Shown here: one piece after another, positions 32,845 through 45,574 of the stretch | How the letters are laid out: each line of letters opens with the position of its first letter | Position numbering within the stretch: position 1 is the first letter of the stretch | Source of the DNA: Gymnothorax reevesii | Taxonomy: Eukaryota > Chordata > Actinopteri > Anguilliformes > Muraenidae | NCBI GenBank assembly: GCA_029721435.1 | Contig: CM056573.1 | Location: forward strand, 71,924,001-71,988,000 | Direction of reading: 5' to 3' | Length of the DNA stretch: 64,000 nucleotides | The notes under the pieces: model-generated | What the model saw: the letters and a program-made list of their open reading frames with translations, nothing else | Databases searched by the model: none | Told to the model about the DNA's origin: nothing | Position numbers and translations under genes: made by a program

Positions 32845-34324
32845 GTCTGAGCAGCTGCTCATTTTGAAAACAAGAAGGGCACTTGGTAGAGCTCATACCT
32901 CCGCCAAGCCCACATGTAAGTATTATTGGTTCTGGATCCAGGAGAGTATCATCCAGACCAACAACAGCTGTGATTAGTTCTTCTTTTAGGGCAGATTCTA
33001 TTCAGTGCTGAAATTTTCTGAAAATCTGTTGATTACATAAGGACATACCGAATTGTTCCGAATATAAGACGATTCTGGATATGAGACTACTCCCCTTTCT
33101 CAAGTCATATTTTGGAAAAAATAGGGTTTGGATGACAAAATCTTGTTTTAGTCACTAAAGAATAATAATCATGGCAAAAATTTCTTTGAAAATACTGATA
33201 AAACAAACTGAAAGAAAAACCAATATAAAAGATTGCAGGCTGTTGTTTTGCGCCATCTATTGTTGTGAACATGTATTGAGTATAGACTATAAAACGCACA
33301 CACAGGATGACTGCTATTGTGAGAAGCCTAGTCCACAGAAAATACGACGACCCCATTTCTCCGCTGTGACGTGTCTTTAATGGAACGGCGGAGGCGTCAA
33401 AGATAAAACAGGGTCACTTGAGCAAAAGGAGAGGAAATAGTAAACATGCCCGATGGACGAGAGATGCTAATTTACTGAGATTCCGCAGAGAAGTCACTGT
33501 TATGTCAAAGACGCAGAGTGCATCGTATGCCTGTTCCGTGGATATGTAAAAAGCACCGTTGCCATAAACATATCTCCCCAGCGGGCCACAGTACGAAGTA
33601 GATTCCCAGTCCGTCGTGGAAACATATACTGGTGTACGTGCGATTAGGTAGTGATTGTTTTTAAATTTCATTTGATTTCATTTGACACACTCTTTTTACT
33701 TGAACAAAAGATTGACCGCGATTCCGTACCATGCTTTCTGTTAACGTTCTGACAAAATGTGGCAGCCCTCCATGCTTAGGGTCGGGCGTGTAAAGTCACC
33801 GAACAGGCCTTGTGGTGACGTGTCTTAAATGGAACACTCGAGGCATCATAAATCAGACCGGGTCACTTGAGCAGAAGAAAACAAAGGAGTAAACAAGCCC
33901 GATGGATGAGAGGTTCGAATTCTCTTGGATTCGGCTGAGAGGTCGCTTTGACGTCAAAGAGCCAGAGGGCATCGAATGTTCATTTTGTTGCTATAACAAC
34001 AGCACCGTTGCTATAAACAACTCTGCCCAGGGAGCCGACGGAAGAATGCTGATTCTCAGTCCGTGTCCAATGCTCATGGAAAGATGTCCAGGAGTACATG
34101 CGATTTGGCAGTGATTTTATTTTTATGAAATTAGATTTTAATTGACTCACTCTTTGTTTAAACAAAAAAAAAAAAAGATGCGCGATTCAGTAGCATGCTT
34201 TCTGTTTACGTATTGATAAAATGTGCCTGCCCTCCACTTAGCCGTCGGGCTTGTCTTGTGACCAACCAGGCTCTGCTGTTACGTGACTTAAATGGACCAG
34301 TGGAGGTTTCAAATTCTCCGGCAG

Positions 34325-34766
34325 CTACAGGTCTCAAAAAAGTTGGCGCACTTGTAAAAAGGGGCTTTAAAAGCATTGAATTTCTAAGAGAATCAGCTGA
34401 AAGAACATTTAGCAAGTAATTAAGTTAACTGTCATCTGCTGCGCAACATGATGACTTATAAAAGGGTTGTCATTGAGAGGCTGAGTTTCTCAGAATTAAA
34501 GATGGCCAGAAGCTCTACCACCTGTGAAGGCTTGCATAAAAAAAAATGTTGAATACTTTAAAAACACTGCTCCTCGACGTTAAATTGCAAAGACATTGAA
34601 GGTCTCATCATCTTCAGTACATGACATCATCAAAAGATTCAGAGTAACTGGAAAAATCTCTGCCTGTAAGGGACTAGGCCGAGACCTTTACTGGATGCCC
34701 TTTATCTTCGGACCCTCAGATGCCACTGCATCACTCACCGGCATGATTCTTGGGATTCTGCAATGA
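34325..34766 (+). mobile_element. Tc1-like 5' fragment (U11)
   Basis: Same form as U4. Confidence 0.7.
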
Positions 34767-35191
34767 TAGAGAAAGAAAAAACATCACTGATTATACCTAG
34801 AACTGCCACAAGGTCATTCTGACCTCCATTAGTCCCAGTGCAAAAGAATGTAAATGGACTATATAGGGGCTGACTATGGAGCTAGGCAGATTGGCAGCTC
34901 AAAGCACTTGACAGTAGCCTAATACCTCACGTATGCCCATTTATGCAACACATTCATACACTGACGGCTACGCAAGGCAGTCAACTGCATCTTGGTTGAC
35001 TGCATTTTGTTACTTTTTGAATGGTGTGCAGGCGCATATATAAGCCAGTTGCTGTCATGACGTCAGAATCAATTTGTTCTCCCATTTTGCAGGTACAAAT
35101 TGTGATTGTCACAGAGCTGTTCTTCTATTCATTTATTTTATTTAGTAAGCTGGTTAGGATACCAGAAAAATAAATTAATCAGAGGAAATGG

Positions 35192-35425
35192 ATGAATGTA
35201 AGTCAGGCTTTGACAAAGCTTCAGGACATGAGTTCTTGTGAGTCAGATGGAGAAGAAATATCAGGGCTCAGTGATGCTTCTAGGTCTAGTGAATCCGACT
35301 CCGATTTTGAAACTGAATGCGATCGTGAGCCACACGGTAAAGGTATCACAGCTGCTGGGCAAACTAAGCCTTTGATGCCAGGAAGGTCACCAAAACTGGA
35401 TATTTATTCACGTCATAATGCTTAG
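35192..35425 (+). pseudogene. piggyBac-like N-terminal fragment (U12)
   Basis: Type B state: ancestral ATG lost, TAA just upstream, 77 codons from an internal ATG. Confidence 0.5.
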
Positions 35426-35700
35426 GTTTCACAGCATAATTTCAAGTCCAAATACTTTGAAACATTTAAAATTAGCCACAATAGCCAACAAATTGATGCT
35501 TTAAAGCTCTGACCTCTATACTATTTAATCAATGAAGAATCTTAGCAAAACACCATTTATTGTCCTCTGAATTCTGAAAGTACTTTGAAATGCTTTCACT
35601 GAGGCAACACCTCACAGCTTAAAAGTATTACAAAGAGTGGTGCATTTTTGTCGATAAAGAGGATGCAGTCATATTTCCACGTCATCCATGCCATGATGAA

Positions 35701-36024
35701 GGGAGACGCAGTAGCGCAGTGGAGAGCATGGGCTTGACTTGGGATGGAAAGATTCTGTGTTCAAGTCCTTGCCTTAGCCTGTGCAAAGTGTTCTCAGGCA
35801 AAACTCTTCACTTCCACACTACCCAGGTGTACAAATGGGTCCCAGCAAAATTGTCAGGGAAACTTGACTGAGAGCAGTGGGAGAACCCGAGTTGGACTAG
35901 TGTCCCATCGAGGGGGTTTAGCAATACTCCTATTTGCTTCATGTCACAGAAACCAGGGTTAAACACAGGCCTGGTGGGCCTCCAGGCATGACCTCCACGC
36001 CTGGTTAGAAATAGTCTTTATTCC
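35701..36024 (+). mobile_element. tRNA-derived SINE with 10 bp deletion (U12)
   Basis: gcctcactct is missing after cttccacact at 35820. The break lies between short ACT repeats, as expected for slippage or microhomology-mediated loss. The pol III boxes are unaffected. Confidence 0.75.
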
Positions 36025-37501
36025 GTCTGAGCAGCTGCTCATTTTGAAAACAAGAAGGGCACTTGGTAGAGCTCATACCTCCGCCAAGCCCACATGTAAG
36101 TATTATTGGTTCTGGATCCAGGAGAGTATCATCCAGACCAACAACAGCTGTGATTAGTTCTTCTTTTAGGGCAGATTCTATTCAGTGCTGAAATTTTCTG
36201 AAAATCTGTTCATTACATAAGGACATACCGAATTGTTCCGAATATAAGACGATTCTGGATATGAGACAACTCCCCTTTCTCAAGTCATATTTTGGAAAAA
36301 ATAGGGTTTTGATGACAAAATCTTGTTTTAGTCACTAAAGAATAATAATCATCGCAAAAATTTCTTTGAAAATACTGATAAAACAAACTGAAAGAAAAAC
36401 CAATATAAAAGATTGCAGGCTGTTGTTTTGCGCCATCTATTGTTGTGAACATGTATTGAGTATTGGCTATAAAACGCACACACAGGATGACTGTTATTGT
36501 TAGAAGCCTAGTCCACGGAAAATACGACGACCCCATTTCTCCGCTGTGACGTGTCTTTAATGGAACGGCGGAGGCGTCAAAGATAAAACAGGGTCACTTG
36601 AGCAAAAGGAGAGGAAATAGTAAACATGCCCGATGGACGAGAGATGTTAATTTACTGAGATTCCGCAGAGAAGTCACTGTTATGTCAAAGACGCAGAGTG
36701 CATCGTATGCCTGTTCCGTGGATATGTAAAAAGCACCGTTGCCATAAACATATCTCCCCAGCGGGCCACAGTACGAAGTAGATTCCCAGTCCGTCGTGGA
36801 AACATATACTGGTGTACGTGCGATTAGGTAGTGATTGTTTTTAAATTTCATTTGATTTCATTTGACACACTCTTTTTACATGAACAAAAGATTGACCGCG
36901 ATTCCGTGCCATGCTTTCTGTTAACGTTCTGACAAAATGTGGCAGCCCTCCATGCTTAGGGTCGGGCGTGTAAAGTCACCGAACAGGCCTTGTGGTGACG
37001 TGTCTTAAATGGAACACTCGAGGCGTCATAAATCAGACCGGGTCACTTGAGCAGAAGAAAACAAAGGAGTAAACAAGCCCGATGGATGAGAGGTTCGAAT
37101 TCTCTTGGATTCTGCTGAGAAGTCGCTTTGACGTCAAAGAGCCAGAGTGCATCGAATGTTCATTTTGTTGCTATAACAACAGCACCGTTGCTATAAACAA
37201 CTCTGCCCAGGGAGCCGACGGAAGAATGCTGATTCTCAGTCCGTGTCCAGTGCACATGGAAAGATGTCCAGGAGTACATGCGATTTGGCAGTGATTTTAT
37301 TTTTATGAAATTAGATTTTAATTGACTCACTCTTTGTTTAAACAAAAAAAAAAGATGCGCGATTCAGTAGCATGCTTTCTGTTTACGTATTGACAAAATG
37401 TGCCTGCCCTCCACTTAGCCGTCGGGCTTGTCTTGTGACCAAACAGGCTCTGCTGTGACGTGACTTAAATGGATCAGCGGAGGTTTCAAATTCTCCGGCA
37501 G

Positions 37502-37943
37502 CTACAGGTCTCAAAAAAGTTGGGACACTTGTAAAAAGGGGCTTTAAAAGCATTGAATTTCTAAGAGAATCAGCTGAAAGAACATTTAGCAAGTAATTAA
37601 GTTAACTGTCATCTGCTGCGCAACATGATTACTTATAAAAGGGTTGTCACTGAGAGGCTGAGTTTCTCAGAAGTAAAGATGGCCAGAAGCTCTCCCACCT
37701 GTGAAGGCTTGCATAAAAAAAAATGTTGAATACTTTAAAAACACTGCTCCTCGACGTTAAATTGCAAAGGCATTGAAGGTCTCATCATCTTCAGTACATG
37801 ACATCATCAAAAGATTCAGAGTAACTGGAAAAATCTCTGCCTGTAAGGGACTAGGCCGAGACCTTTACTGGATGCCCTTTATCTTTGGACCCTCAGATGC
37901 CACTGCATCACTCACCGGCATGATTCTTGGGATTCTGCAATAA
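37502..37943 (+). mobile_element. Tc1-like 5' fragment (U12)
   Basis: Full-length form ending caataatag, with atctttgga near the end as in U16. Confidence 0.7.
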
Positions 37944-38368
37944 TAGAGAAAGAAAAAACATCACTGATTATACCTAGAACTGCCACAAGGTCATTCTGAC
38001 CTCCATTAGTCCCAGTGCAAAAGAATGTAAATGGACTATATAGGGGCTGACTATGGAGCTAGTCAGATTGGCAGCTCAAAGCACTTGACAGTAGCCTAAT
38101 ACCTCACGTATGCCCATTTATGCAACACATTCATACACTGACGGCTACGCAAGGTAGTCAACTGCATCTTGGTTGACTGCATTTTGTTACTTTTTGAATG
38201 GTGTGCAGGCGCATATATAAGCCAGTTGCTGTCATGACGTCAGAATCAATTGGTTCTCCCATTTTGCAGGTAGAAATTGTGATTGTCACAGAGCTGTTCT
38301 TCTATTCATTTAGTTTATTTTGTAAGCTGGTTAGGATACCAGAAAAATAAATTAATCAGAGGAAATGG

Positions 38369-38602
38369 ATGAATGTAAGTCAGGCTTTGGCAAAGCTTCA
38401 GGACATGAGTTCTTGTGAGTCAGATGGAGAAGAAATATCAGGCCTCAGTGATGCTTTTAGGTCTAGTAAATCCGACTCCGATTTTGAAACTGAATGCGAT
38501 TGTGAGCCACACGGTAAAGGTATCACAGCTGCTGGGCAAACTAAGCCTTTGATGCCAGGAAGGTCACCAAAACTGGATATTTATTCACGTCATAATGCTT
38601 AG
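38369..38602 (+). pseudogene. piggyBac-like N-terminal fragment (U13)
   Basis: ATG lost and TAA upstream; the acidic segment has Ser-to-Phe, Glu-to-Lys and Arg-to-Cys changes, as expected for a non-functional copy. Confidence 0.5.
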
Positions 38603-38877
38603 GTTTCACAGCATAATTTCAAGTCCAAATACTTTGAAACATTTAAAATTAGCCACAATAGCCAACAAATTGAAGCTTTAAAGCTCTGACCTCTATACTA
38701 TTTAATCAATGAAGAATCTTAGCAAAACACCATTTATTGTCCTCTGAATTCTGAAATTACTTTGAAATGCTTTCACTGAGGCAACACCTCACAGCTTAAA
38801 AGTATTACAAAGAGTGGTGCATTTTTGTCAATAAAGAGGATGCAGTCATATTTCCACGTCATCCATGCCATGATGAA

Positions 38878-39211
38878 GCGAGACGCAGTAGCGCAGTGGA
38901 GAGCATGGGCTTGACTTGGGATGGAAAGATTCTGTGTTCAAGTCCTTGCCTTAGCCTGTGCAAAGTGTTCTCAGGCAAAACTCTTCACTTCCACACTGCC
39001 TCACTCTACCCAGGTGTACAAATGGGTCCCAGCAAAATTGTCAGGGAAACTTGACTGAGAGCAGTGGGAGAAGCCGAGTTGGACTAGTGTCCCATCGAGG
39101 GGGTTTAGCAATACTCCTATTTGCTTCATGTCACAGAAACCAGGGTTAAACACAGGCCTGGTGGGCCTCCAGGCATGACCTCCACGCCTGGTTAGAAATA
39201 GTCTTTATTCC
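38878..39211 (+). mobile_element. tRNA-derived SINE (U13)
   Basis: Begins gcgagacgc; boxes intact; gagaagccg in the body where other copies have gagaacccg. An AATAAA lies just upstream, as in A units. Confidence 0.7.
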
Positions 39212-40688
39212 GTCTGAGCAGCTGCTCATTTTGAAAACAAGAAGGGCACTTGGTAGAGCTCATACCTCCGCCAAGCCCACATGTAAGTATTATTGGTTCT
39301 GGATCCAAGAGAGTATCATCCAGACCAACTACAGCTGTGATTAGTTCCTCTTTTAGGGCAGATTCTATTCAGTGCTGAAATTTTCTGAAAATCTGTTCAT
39401 TACATAAGGACATACTGAATTGTTCTGAATATAAGACGATTCCGGATATGAGACTACTCCCCTTTCTCAAGTCATATTTTGGAAAAAATAGGGTTTTGAT
39501 GACAAAATCTTGTTTTAGTCACTAAAGAATAATAATCATCGCAAAAATTTCTTTGAAAGTACTGATAAAACAAACTGAAAGAAAAACCAATATAAAAGAT
39601 TGCAGGCTGTTGTTTTGCGCCATCTGTTGTTGTGAACATGTATTGAGTATAGACTATAAAACGCACACACAGGATGACTGTTATTGTTCGAAGGCTAGTC
39701 CACGGAAAATACGACGACCTAATTTCTCCGCTGTGACGTGTCTTTAATGGAACGGCGGAGGCGTCAAAGATAAAACAGGGTCACTTGAGCAAAAGGAGAG
39801 GAAATCGTAAACATGCCCGATGGACGAGAGATGCTAATTTACTGAGATTCCGCTGAGAAGTCACTATTATGTCAAGACGCAGAGTGCATCGTATGCCTGT
39901 TCCGTGGATATATAAAAAGCACCGTTGCCATAAACAGATCTCCCCAGCGGGCCACGGTACGAAGTAGATTCCCAGTCCGTCGTGGAAACATATACAGGTG
40001 TACGTGCGATTAGGTAGTGATTGTTTTTAAATTTCATTTGATTTCATTTGACGCACTCTTTTTACTTGAACAAAAGATTGACCGCGATTCCGTACCATGC
40101 TTTCTGTTAACGTTCTGACAAAATGTGGCAGCCCTCCATGCTTTGGGTCGGGCGTGTAAAGTCACCGAACAGGCCTTGTGGTGACGTGTCTTCAATGGAA
40201 CACCGGAGGCGTCATAAATCAGACCGGGTCACTTGAGCAGAAGAAAACAAAGGAGTAAACAAGCCCGATGGATGAGAGGTTCGAATTCTCTAGGATTCTG
40301 CTGAGAAGTCGCCGTGACGTCAAAGAGCCAGAGTGCATCGAATGTTCATTTTGTTGCAATATCAACAGCACCGTTGCTATAAACAACTCTGCCCAGGGGG
40401 CCGACGGAAGAATGCTGATTCTCAGTCCGTGTCCAATGCTCATGGAAACATGTCCAGGTGTACGTGCGATTTGGCAGTGATATTATTTTTATGAAATTAG
40501 ATTTTAATTGACTCACTCTTTTTTTAAACAAAAAAAAATGGCCGCGATTCAGTAGCATGCTTTCTGTTTACGTATTGACAAATTGTGCTTGCCCTCCTCT
40601 TAGCCGTCGGGCTTGTCTTGTGACCAGACAGACTGTCCGCTGTGACGTGTCTTAAATGGATCAGCGGAGGTTTCAAATTCTCCGGCAG

Positions 40689-41137
40689 CTACAGGTCTCA
40701 AAAAAGTTGGGACACTTGTAAAAAGGGGCTTTAAAAGCATTGAATTTCTAAGAGAATCAGCTGAAAGAACATTTAGCAAGTAATTAAGTTAACTGTCATC
40801 TGCTGCGCAACATGATTACCGGGTACTTATAAAAGGGTTGTCATTGAGAGGCTGAGTTTCTCAGAAGTAAAGATGGCCAGAAGCTCTCCCACCTGTGAAG
40901 GCTTGCATGAAAAAAAATTTTGAATACTTTAAAAACACTGCTCCTCGACGTTAAATTGCAAAGGCATTGAAGGTCTCATCATCTTCAGTACATGACATCA
41001 TCAAAAGATTCAGAGTAACTGGAAAAATCTCTGCGTGTAAGGGACTAGGCCGAAACCTTTACTGGATGCCCTTTATCTTCGGACCCTCAGATGCCACTGC
41101 ATCACTCACCGGCATGATTCTTGGGATTCTGCAATAA
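40689..41137 (+). mobile_element. Tc1-like 5' fragment with 7 bp insertion (U13)
   Basis: D-type end, as in U6. Confidence 0.7.
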
Positions 41138-41545
41138 CAGAGACAGAAAAAACATCACTGATTATACCTAGAACTGCCACAAGGTCATTTTGACCTCCAT
41201 TAGTCCCAGTGCAAAAGAATGTAAATGGACTATATAGCGGCTGACTATGGAGCTAGTCAGATTGGCAGCTCAAAGCACTTGACAGTAGCCTAAATCCCTC
41301 ACGTATGCCCATTTATGCAACACATTCATACACTGACGGCTACGCAAGGCAGTCAACTGCATCTTGGTTGACTGCATTTTGTTACTTTTTGAATGGTTTG
41401 CAGGCGCATATATAAGCCAGTTGCTGTCATGACGTCAGAATCAATTTGTTCTCCCATTTTGCAGGTAGAAATTGTGATTGTCACAGAGCTGTTCTTCTAT
41501 TCATTTAGTTTATTTCGTAAGCTGGTTAGGATACAAGAAAAAGAA

Positions 41546-41798
41546 ATGGATCAGAGGAAATGGATGAATGTAAGTCAGGCTTTGGCAATGCTTCAGGACA
41601 TGAGTTCTTGTGAGTCAGATGGAGAAGAAATATCAGGGCTCAGTGATGCGTCTAGGTCTAGTGAATCCGACTCCGATTTTTGAAACTGAATGCGATCGTG
41701 AGCCACACGGTAAAGGTATCACAGCTGCTGGGCAAACTAAGCCTTTGATGCCAGGAAGGTCACCAAAACTGCATATTTCTTCACGTCATAATGCTTAG
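41546..41798 (+). pseudogene. piggyBac-like N-terminal fragment, frameshifted (U14)
   Basis: Type A state, early stop at 41681-41683. Confidence 0.5.
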
Positions 41799-42075
41799 GT
41801 TTCACAGCATAATATCAAGTCCAAATACTTTGAAACATTTAAAATTAGCCACAATATCAAAAAAAATTTGAAGTTTTAAAGCTCTGACCTCTGTACTATT
41901 TAATCAATGAAGAATCTTAGCAAAACACCATTTATTGTCCTCTGAATTCTGAAAGTACTTTGAAATGCTTTCACTGAGGCAAGACCTCACAGCTTTAAAG
42001 TATTACAAAGAGTGGTGCATTTTTGTCAATAAAGAGGATTCAGTCATATTTCCACGTCATCCATGCCATGATGAG

Positions 42076-42409
42076 GGGAGACGCAGTAGCGCAGTGGAGA
42101 GCATGGGCTTGACTTGGGATGGAAAAATTCTGTGTTCAAGTCCTTGCCTTAGCCTGTGCAAAGTGTTCTCAGGTAAAACTCTTCAGTTCCACACTGCCTC
42201 ACTCTACCCAGGTGTACAAATGGGTACCAGCAAAATTGTCAGGGAAACTTGACTGAGAGCAGTGGGAGAACCCGAGTTGGACTAGTGTCCCATCGAGGGG
42301 GTTTAGCAATACTCCTATTTGCTTCATGTCACAGAAACCAGGGTTAAACACAGGCCTGGTGGGCCTCCAGGCATGACCTCCACGCCTGGTTAGAAATAGT
42401 CTTTATTCC
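42076..42409 (+). mobile_element. tRNA-derived SINE (U14)
   Basis: Type A copy with a private cttcagttcc. Confidence 0.7.
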
Positions 42410-43874
42410 GTCTGAGCAGCTGCTCATTTTGAAAACAAGAAGGGCACTTGGTAGAGCTCATACCTCCGCCATGCCCACATGTAAGTATTATTGGTTCTGG
42501 ATCCAGGAGAGTATCATCCAGACCAACAACAGCTGTGATTAGTTCCTCTTTTAGGGCAGATTCTATTCAGTGCTGAAATTTTATGAAAATCTGTTCATTA
42601 CATAAGGACATTCCGAATATAAGACGATTCTGGATATGAGACTACTCCCCTTTCTCAAGTCATATTTTGGAAAAAATAGGGTTTTGATGACAAAATCTTG
42701 TTTTAGTCACTAAAGAATAATAATCATCGCAAAAATTTCTTTGAAAATACTGATAAAACAAACTGGAAGAAAAACCAATATTAAAGATTGCAGGCTGTTG
42801 TTTTGCGCCATCTATTGTTGTGAACATGTATTGAGTATAGACATAAAACGCACACACAGGAGGACTGTTATTGTTGGAAGCCTAGTCCACGGAAAATACG
42901 ACGACCCCATTTCTCCGCTGTGACGTGTCTTTAATGGAACGGCGGAGGCGTCAAAGATAAAACAGGGTCACTTGAGCAAAAGGAGAGGAAATAGTAAACA
43001 TGCCCGATGGACGAGAGATGCTAATTTACTGAGATTCCGCTGAGAAGTCACTGTTATGTCAAAGACGCAGAGTGCATCGTATGCCTGTTCCGTGGATATA
43101 TAAAAAGCACCGTTGCCATAAACATATCTCCCCAGCGGGCCACGGAACGAAGTAGATTCCCAGTCCGTTGTGGAAACATATACTGGTGTACGTGCGATTA
43201 GGTAGTGATTGTTTTAAAATTTCATTTGATTTCATTTGACACACTCTTTTTACTTGAACAAAAGATTGACCGCGATTCCGTACCATGCTTTCTGTTAACG
43301 TTCTGACAAAATGTGCCAGCCCTCCATGCTTAGGGTTGGGCGTGTAAAGTCACCGAACAGGCCTTGTGGTGACGTGTCTCAAATGGAACACTCGAGGCGT
43401 CATAAATCAGACCGGGTCACTTGAGCAGAAGAAAACAAAGGAGTAAACAAGCCCGATGGATGAGAGGTTCGAATTCGCTTGGATTCTGCTGAGAAGTCGC
43501 TTTGACGTCAAAGAGCCAGAGTGCATCGAATGTTCATTTTGTTGCTAAAACAACAGCACCGTTGCTATAAACAACTCTGCCCAGGGGGCCGACGGAAGAA
43601 TGCTGATTCTCAGTCCGTGTCCAATGCTCATGGAAACATGTCCAGGAGTACGTGCGATTTGGCAGTGATTTTATTTTTATGAAATTAGATTTTAATTGAC
43701 TCACTCTTTGTTTAAGCAAAAAAATGACCGCAATTCAGTTGCATGCTTTTTGTTTACGTATTGACAAAATGTGCCTGCCCTCCACTTAGCCGTCGGGCTT
43801 GTCTTGTGACCAAACAGGCTGTCTGCTGTGACGTGACTTAAATGGATCAGCGGAGGTTTCAAATTCTACGGCAG

Positions 43875-44306
43875 CTACAGGTCTCAAAAAAGTTGGGACA
43901 CTTGTAAAAAGGGGCTTTAAAAGCATTGAATTTCTAAGAGAATCAGCTGAAAGAACATTTAGCAAGTAATTAAGTTAACTGTCATCTGCTGCGCAACATG
44001 ATTACTTATAAAAGGGTTGTCATTGAGAGGCTGAGTTTCTCAGAAGTAAAGATGGCCAGAAGCTCTCCCACCTGTGAAGGCTTGCATGAAAAATAATGTT
44101 GAATACTTTAAAAACACTGCTCCTCGACGTTAAATTGCAAAAGCATTGAAGGCCTCATCATCTTCAGTACATGACATCATCAAAAGATTCAGACTAACTG
44201 GAAAAATCAGGGACTAGGCCGAAACCTTTACTGGATGCCCTTTATCTTCGGACCCTCAGATGCCACTGCATCACTCACCGGCATGATTCTTGGGATTCTG
44301 CAATGA
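43875..44306 (+). mobile_element. Tc1-like 5' fragment (U14)
   Basis: Type A form with the 11 bp deletion; leader reads gattacttat where other A units from U3 on have gattactcat. Confidence 0.7.
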
Positions 44307-44560
44307 TAGAGAAAGAAAAAACATCACTGATTATACCTAGAACTGCCACAAGGTCATTCTGACCTCCATTAGTCCCAGTGCAAAAGAATGTAAATGGACT
44401 ATATAGGGGCTGACTATGGAGCTAGGCAGATTGGCAGCTCAAAGCACTTGACAGTAGCCTAATACCTCACGTATGCCCATTTATGCAACACATTCATACA
44501 CTGACGGCTACGCAAGGCAGTCAACTGCATCTTGGTTGACTGCATTTTGTTACTTTTTGA

Positions 44561-44965
44561 ATGGTGTGCAGGCGCATATATAAGCCAGTTGCTGTCATGA
44601 CGTCAGAATCAATTTGTTCTCCCATTTTGCAGGTACAAATTGTGATTGTCACAGAGCGGTTCTTCTATTCATTTAGTTTATTTAGTAAGCTGGTTAGGAT
44701 ACCAGAAAAAGAAATTAATCAGAGGAAATGGATGAATGTAAGTCAGGCTTTGACAAAGCTTCAGGACATGAGTTCTTGTGAGTCAGATGGAGAAGAAATA
44801 TCAGGGCTCAGTGATGCTTCTAGGTCTAGTGAATCCGACTCCGATTTTGAAACTGAATGCGATCGTGAGCCACACGGTAAAGGTATCACAGCTGCTGGGC
44901 AAACTAAGCCTTTGATGCCAGGAAGGTCACCAAAACTGGATATTTATTCACGTCATAATGCTTAG
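44561..44965 (+). pseudogene. piggyBac-like N-terminal fragment, open for 134 codons (U15)
   Basis: Same state as U4, with one private Leu-to-Arg change in the leader stretch. Confidence 0.5.
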
Positions 44966-45240
44966 GTTTCACAGCATAATTTCAAGTCCAAATACTTTGA
45001 AACATTTAAAATTAGCCACAATAGCCAACAAATTGATGCTTTAAAGCTCTGACCTCTATACTATTTAATCAATGAAGAATCTTAGCAAAACACCATTTAT
45101 TGTCCTCTGAATTCTGAAAGTACTTTGAAATGCTTTCACTGAGGCAACACCTCACAGCTTAAAAGTATTACAAAGAGTGGTGCATTTTTGTCGATAAAGA
45201 GGATGCAGTCATATTTCCACGTCATCCATGCCATGATGAA

Positions 45241-45574
45241 GGGATACGCAGTAGCGCAGTGGAGAGCATGGGCTTGACTTGGGATGGAAAGATTCTGTGT
45301 TCAAGTCCATGCCTTAGCCTGTGCAAAGTGTTCTCAGGCAAAACTCTTCACTTCCACACTGCCTCACTCTACCCAGGTGTACAAATGGGTCCCAGCAAAA
45401 TTGTCAGGGAAACTTGACTGAGAGCAGTGGGAGAACCCGAGTTGGACTAGTGTCCCATCGAGGGGGTTTAGCAATACTCCTATTTGCTTCATGTCACAGA
45501 AACCAGGGTTAAACACAGGCCTGGTGGGCCTCCAGGCATGACCTCCACGCCTGGTTAGAAATAGTCTTTATTCC
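45241..45574 (+). mobile_element. tRNA-derived SINE (U15)
   Basis: gggatacgc and gtccatgcc variants. Confidence 0.7.

Larger units (their letters stand above)
31831..35020 (+). repeat. Unit U11, type C (3190 bp)
   Basis: Near-copy of U4, 22,290 bp away, with gataaaatg near 34214 where U4 has gacaaaatg. Subrepeat block 33361-34324. Confidence 0.92.
35021..38197 (+). repeat. Unit U12, type B (3177 bp)
   Basis: Short because of a 10 bp deletion in the SINE. Its end (caataatag, ctagtcag) is the form seen before D units, shared with U16. Subrepeat block 36541-37501. Confidence 0.92.
28663..41392 (+). repeat. Higher-order block 3 (U10-U13, A-C-B-D tetramer)
   Basis: 12,730 bp made of units of 3168, 3190, 3177 and 3195 bp. 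U10-U11 match U3-U4 closely at a spacing of 22,290 bp. The third unit is shortened by a private 10 bp deletion in its SINE. Confidence 0.8.
38198..41392 (+). repeat. Unit U13, type D (3195 bp)
   Basis: The most diverged unit, with private changes throughout (aattggttc, gcttttagg, attgtgagcc, tctgttgttg). One base is missing in subrepeat a (gtcaagacg), as in U17. It carries the 7 bp Tc1 insertion. Subrepeat block 39728-40688. Confidence 0.92.
41393..44560 (+). repeat. Unit U14, type A with C-like patches (3168 bp)
   Basis: Type A overall, but gaagcctagtccac (near 42877) and the tract tccaggagtacg to gaaattag (about 43640-43690) are C-like. Subrepeat block 42915-43874. Confidence 0.92.
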
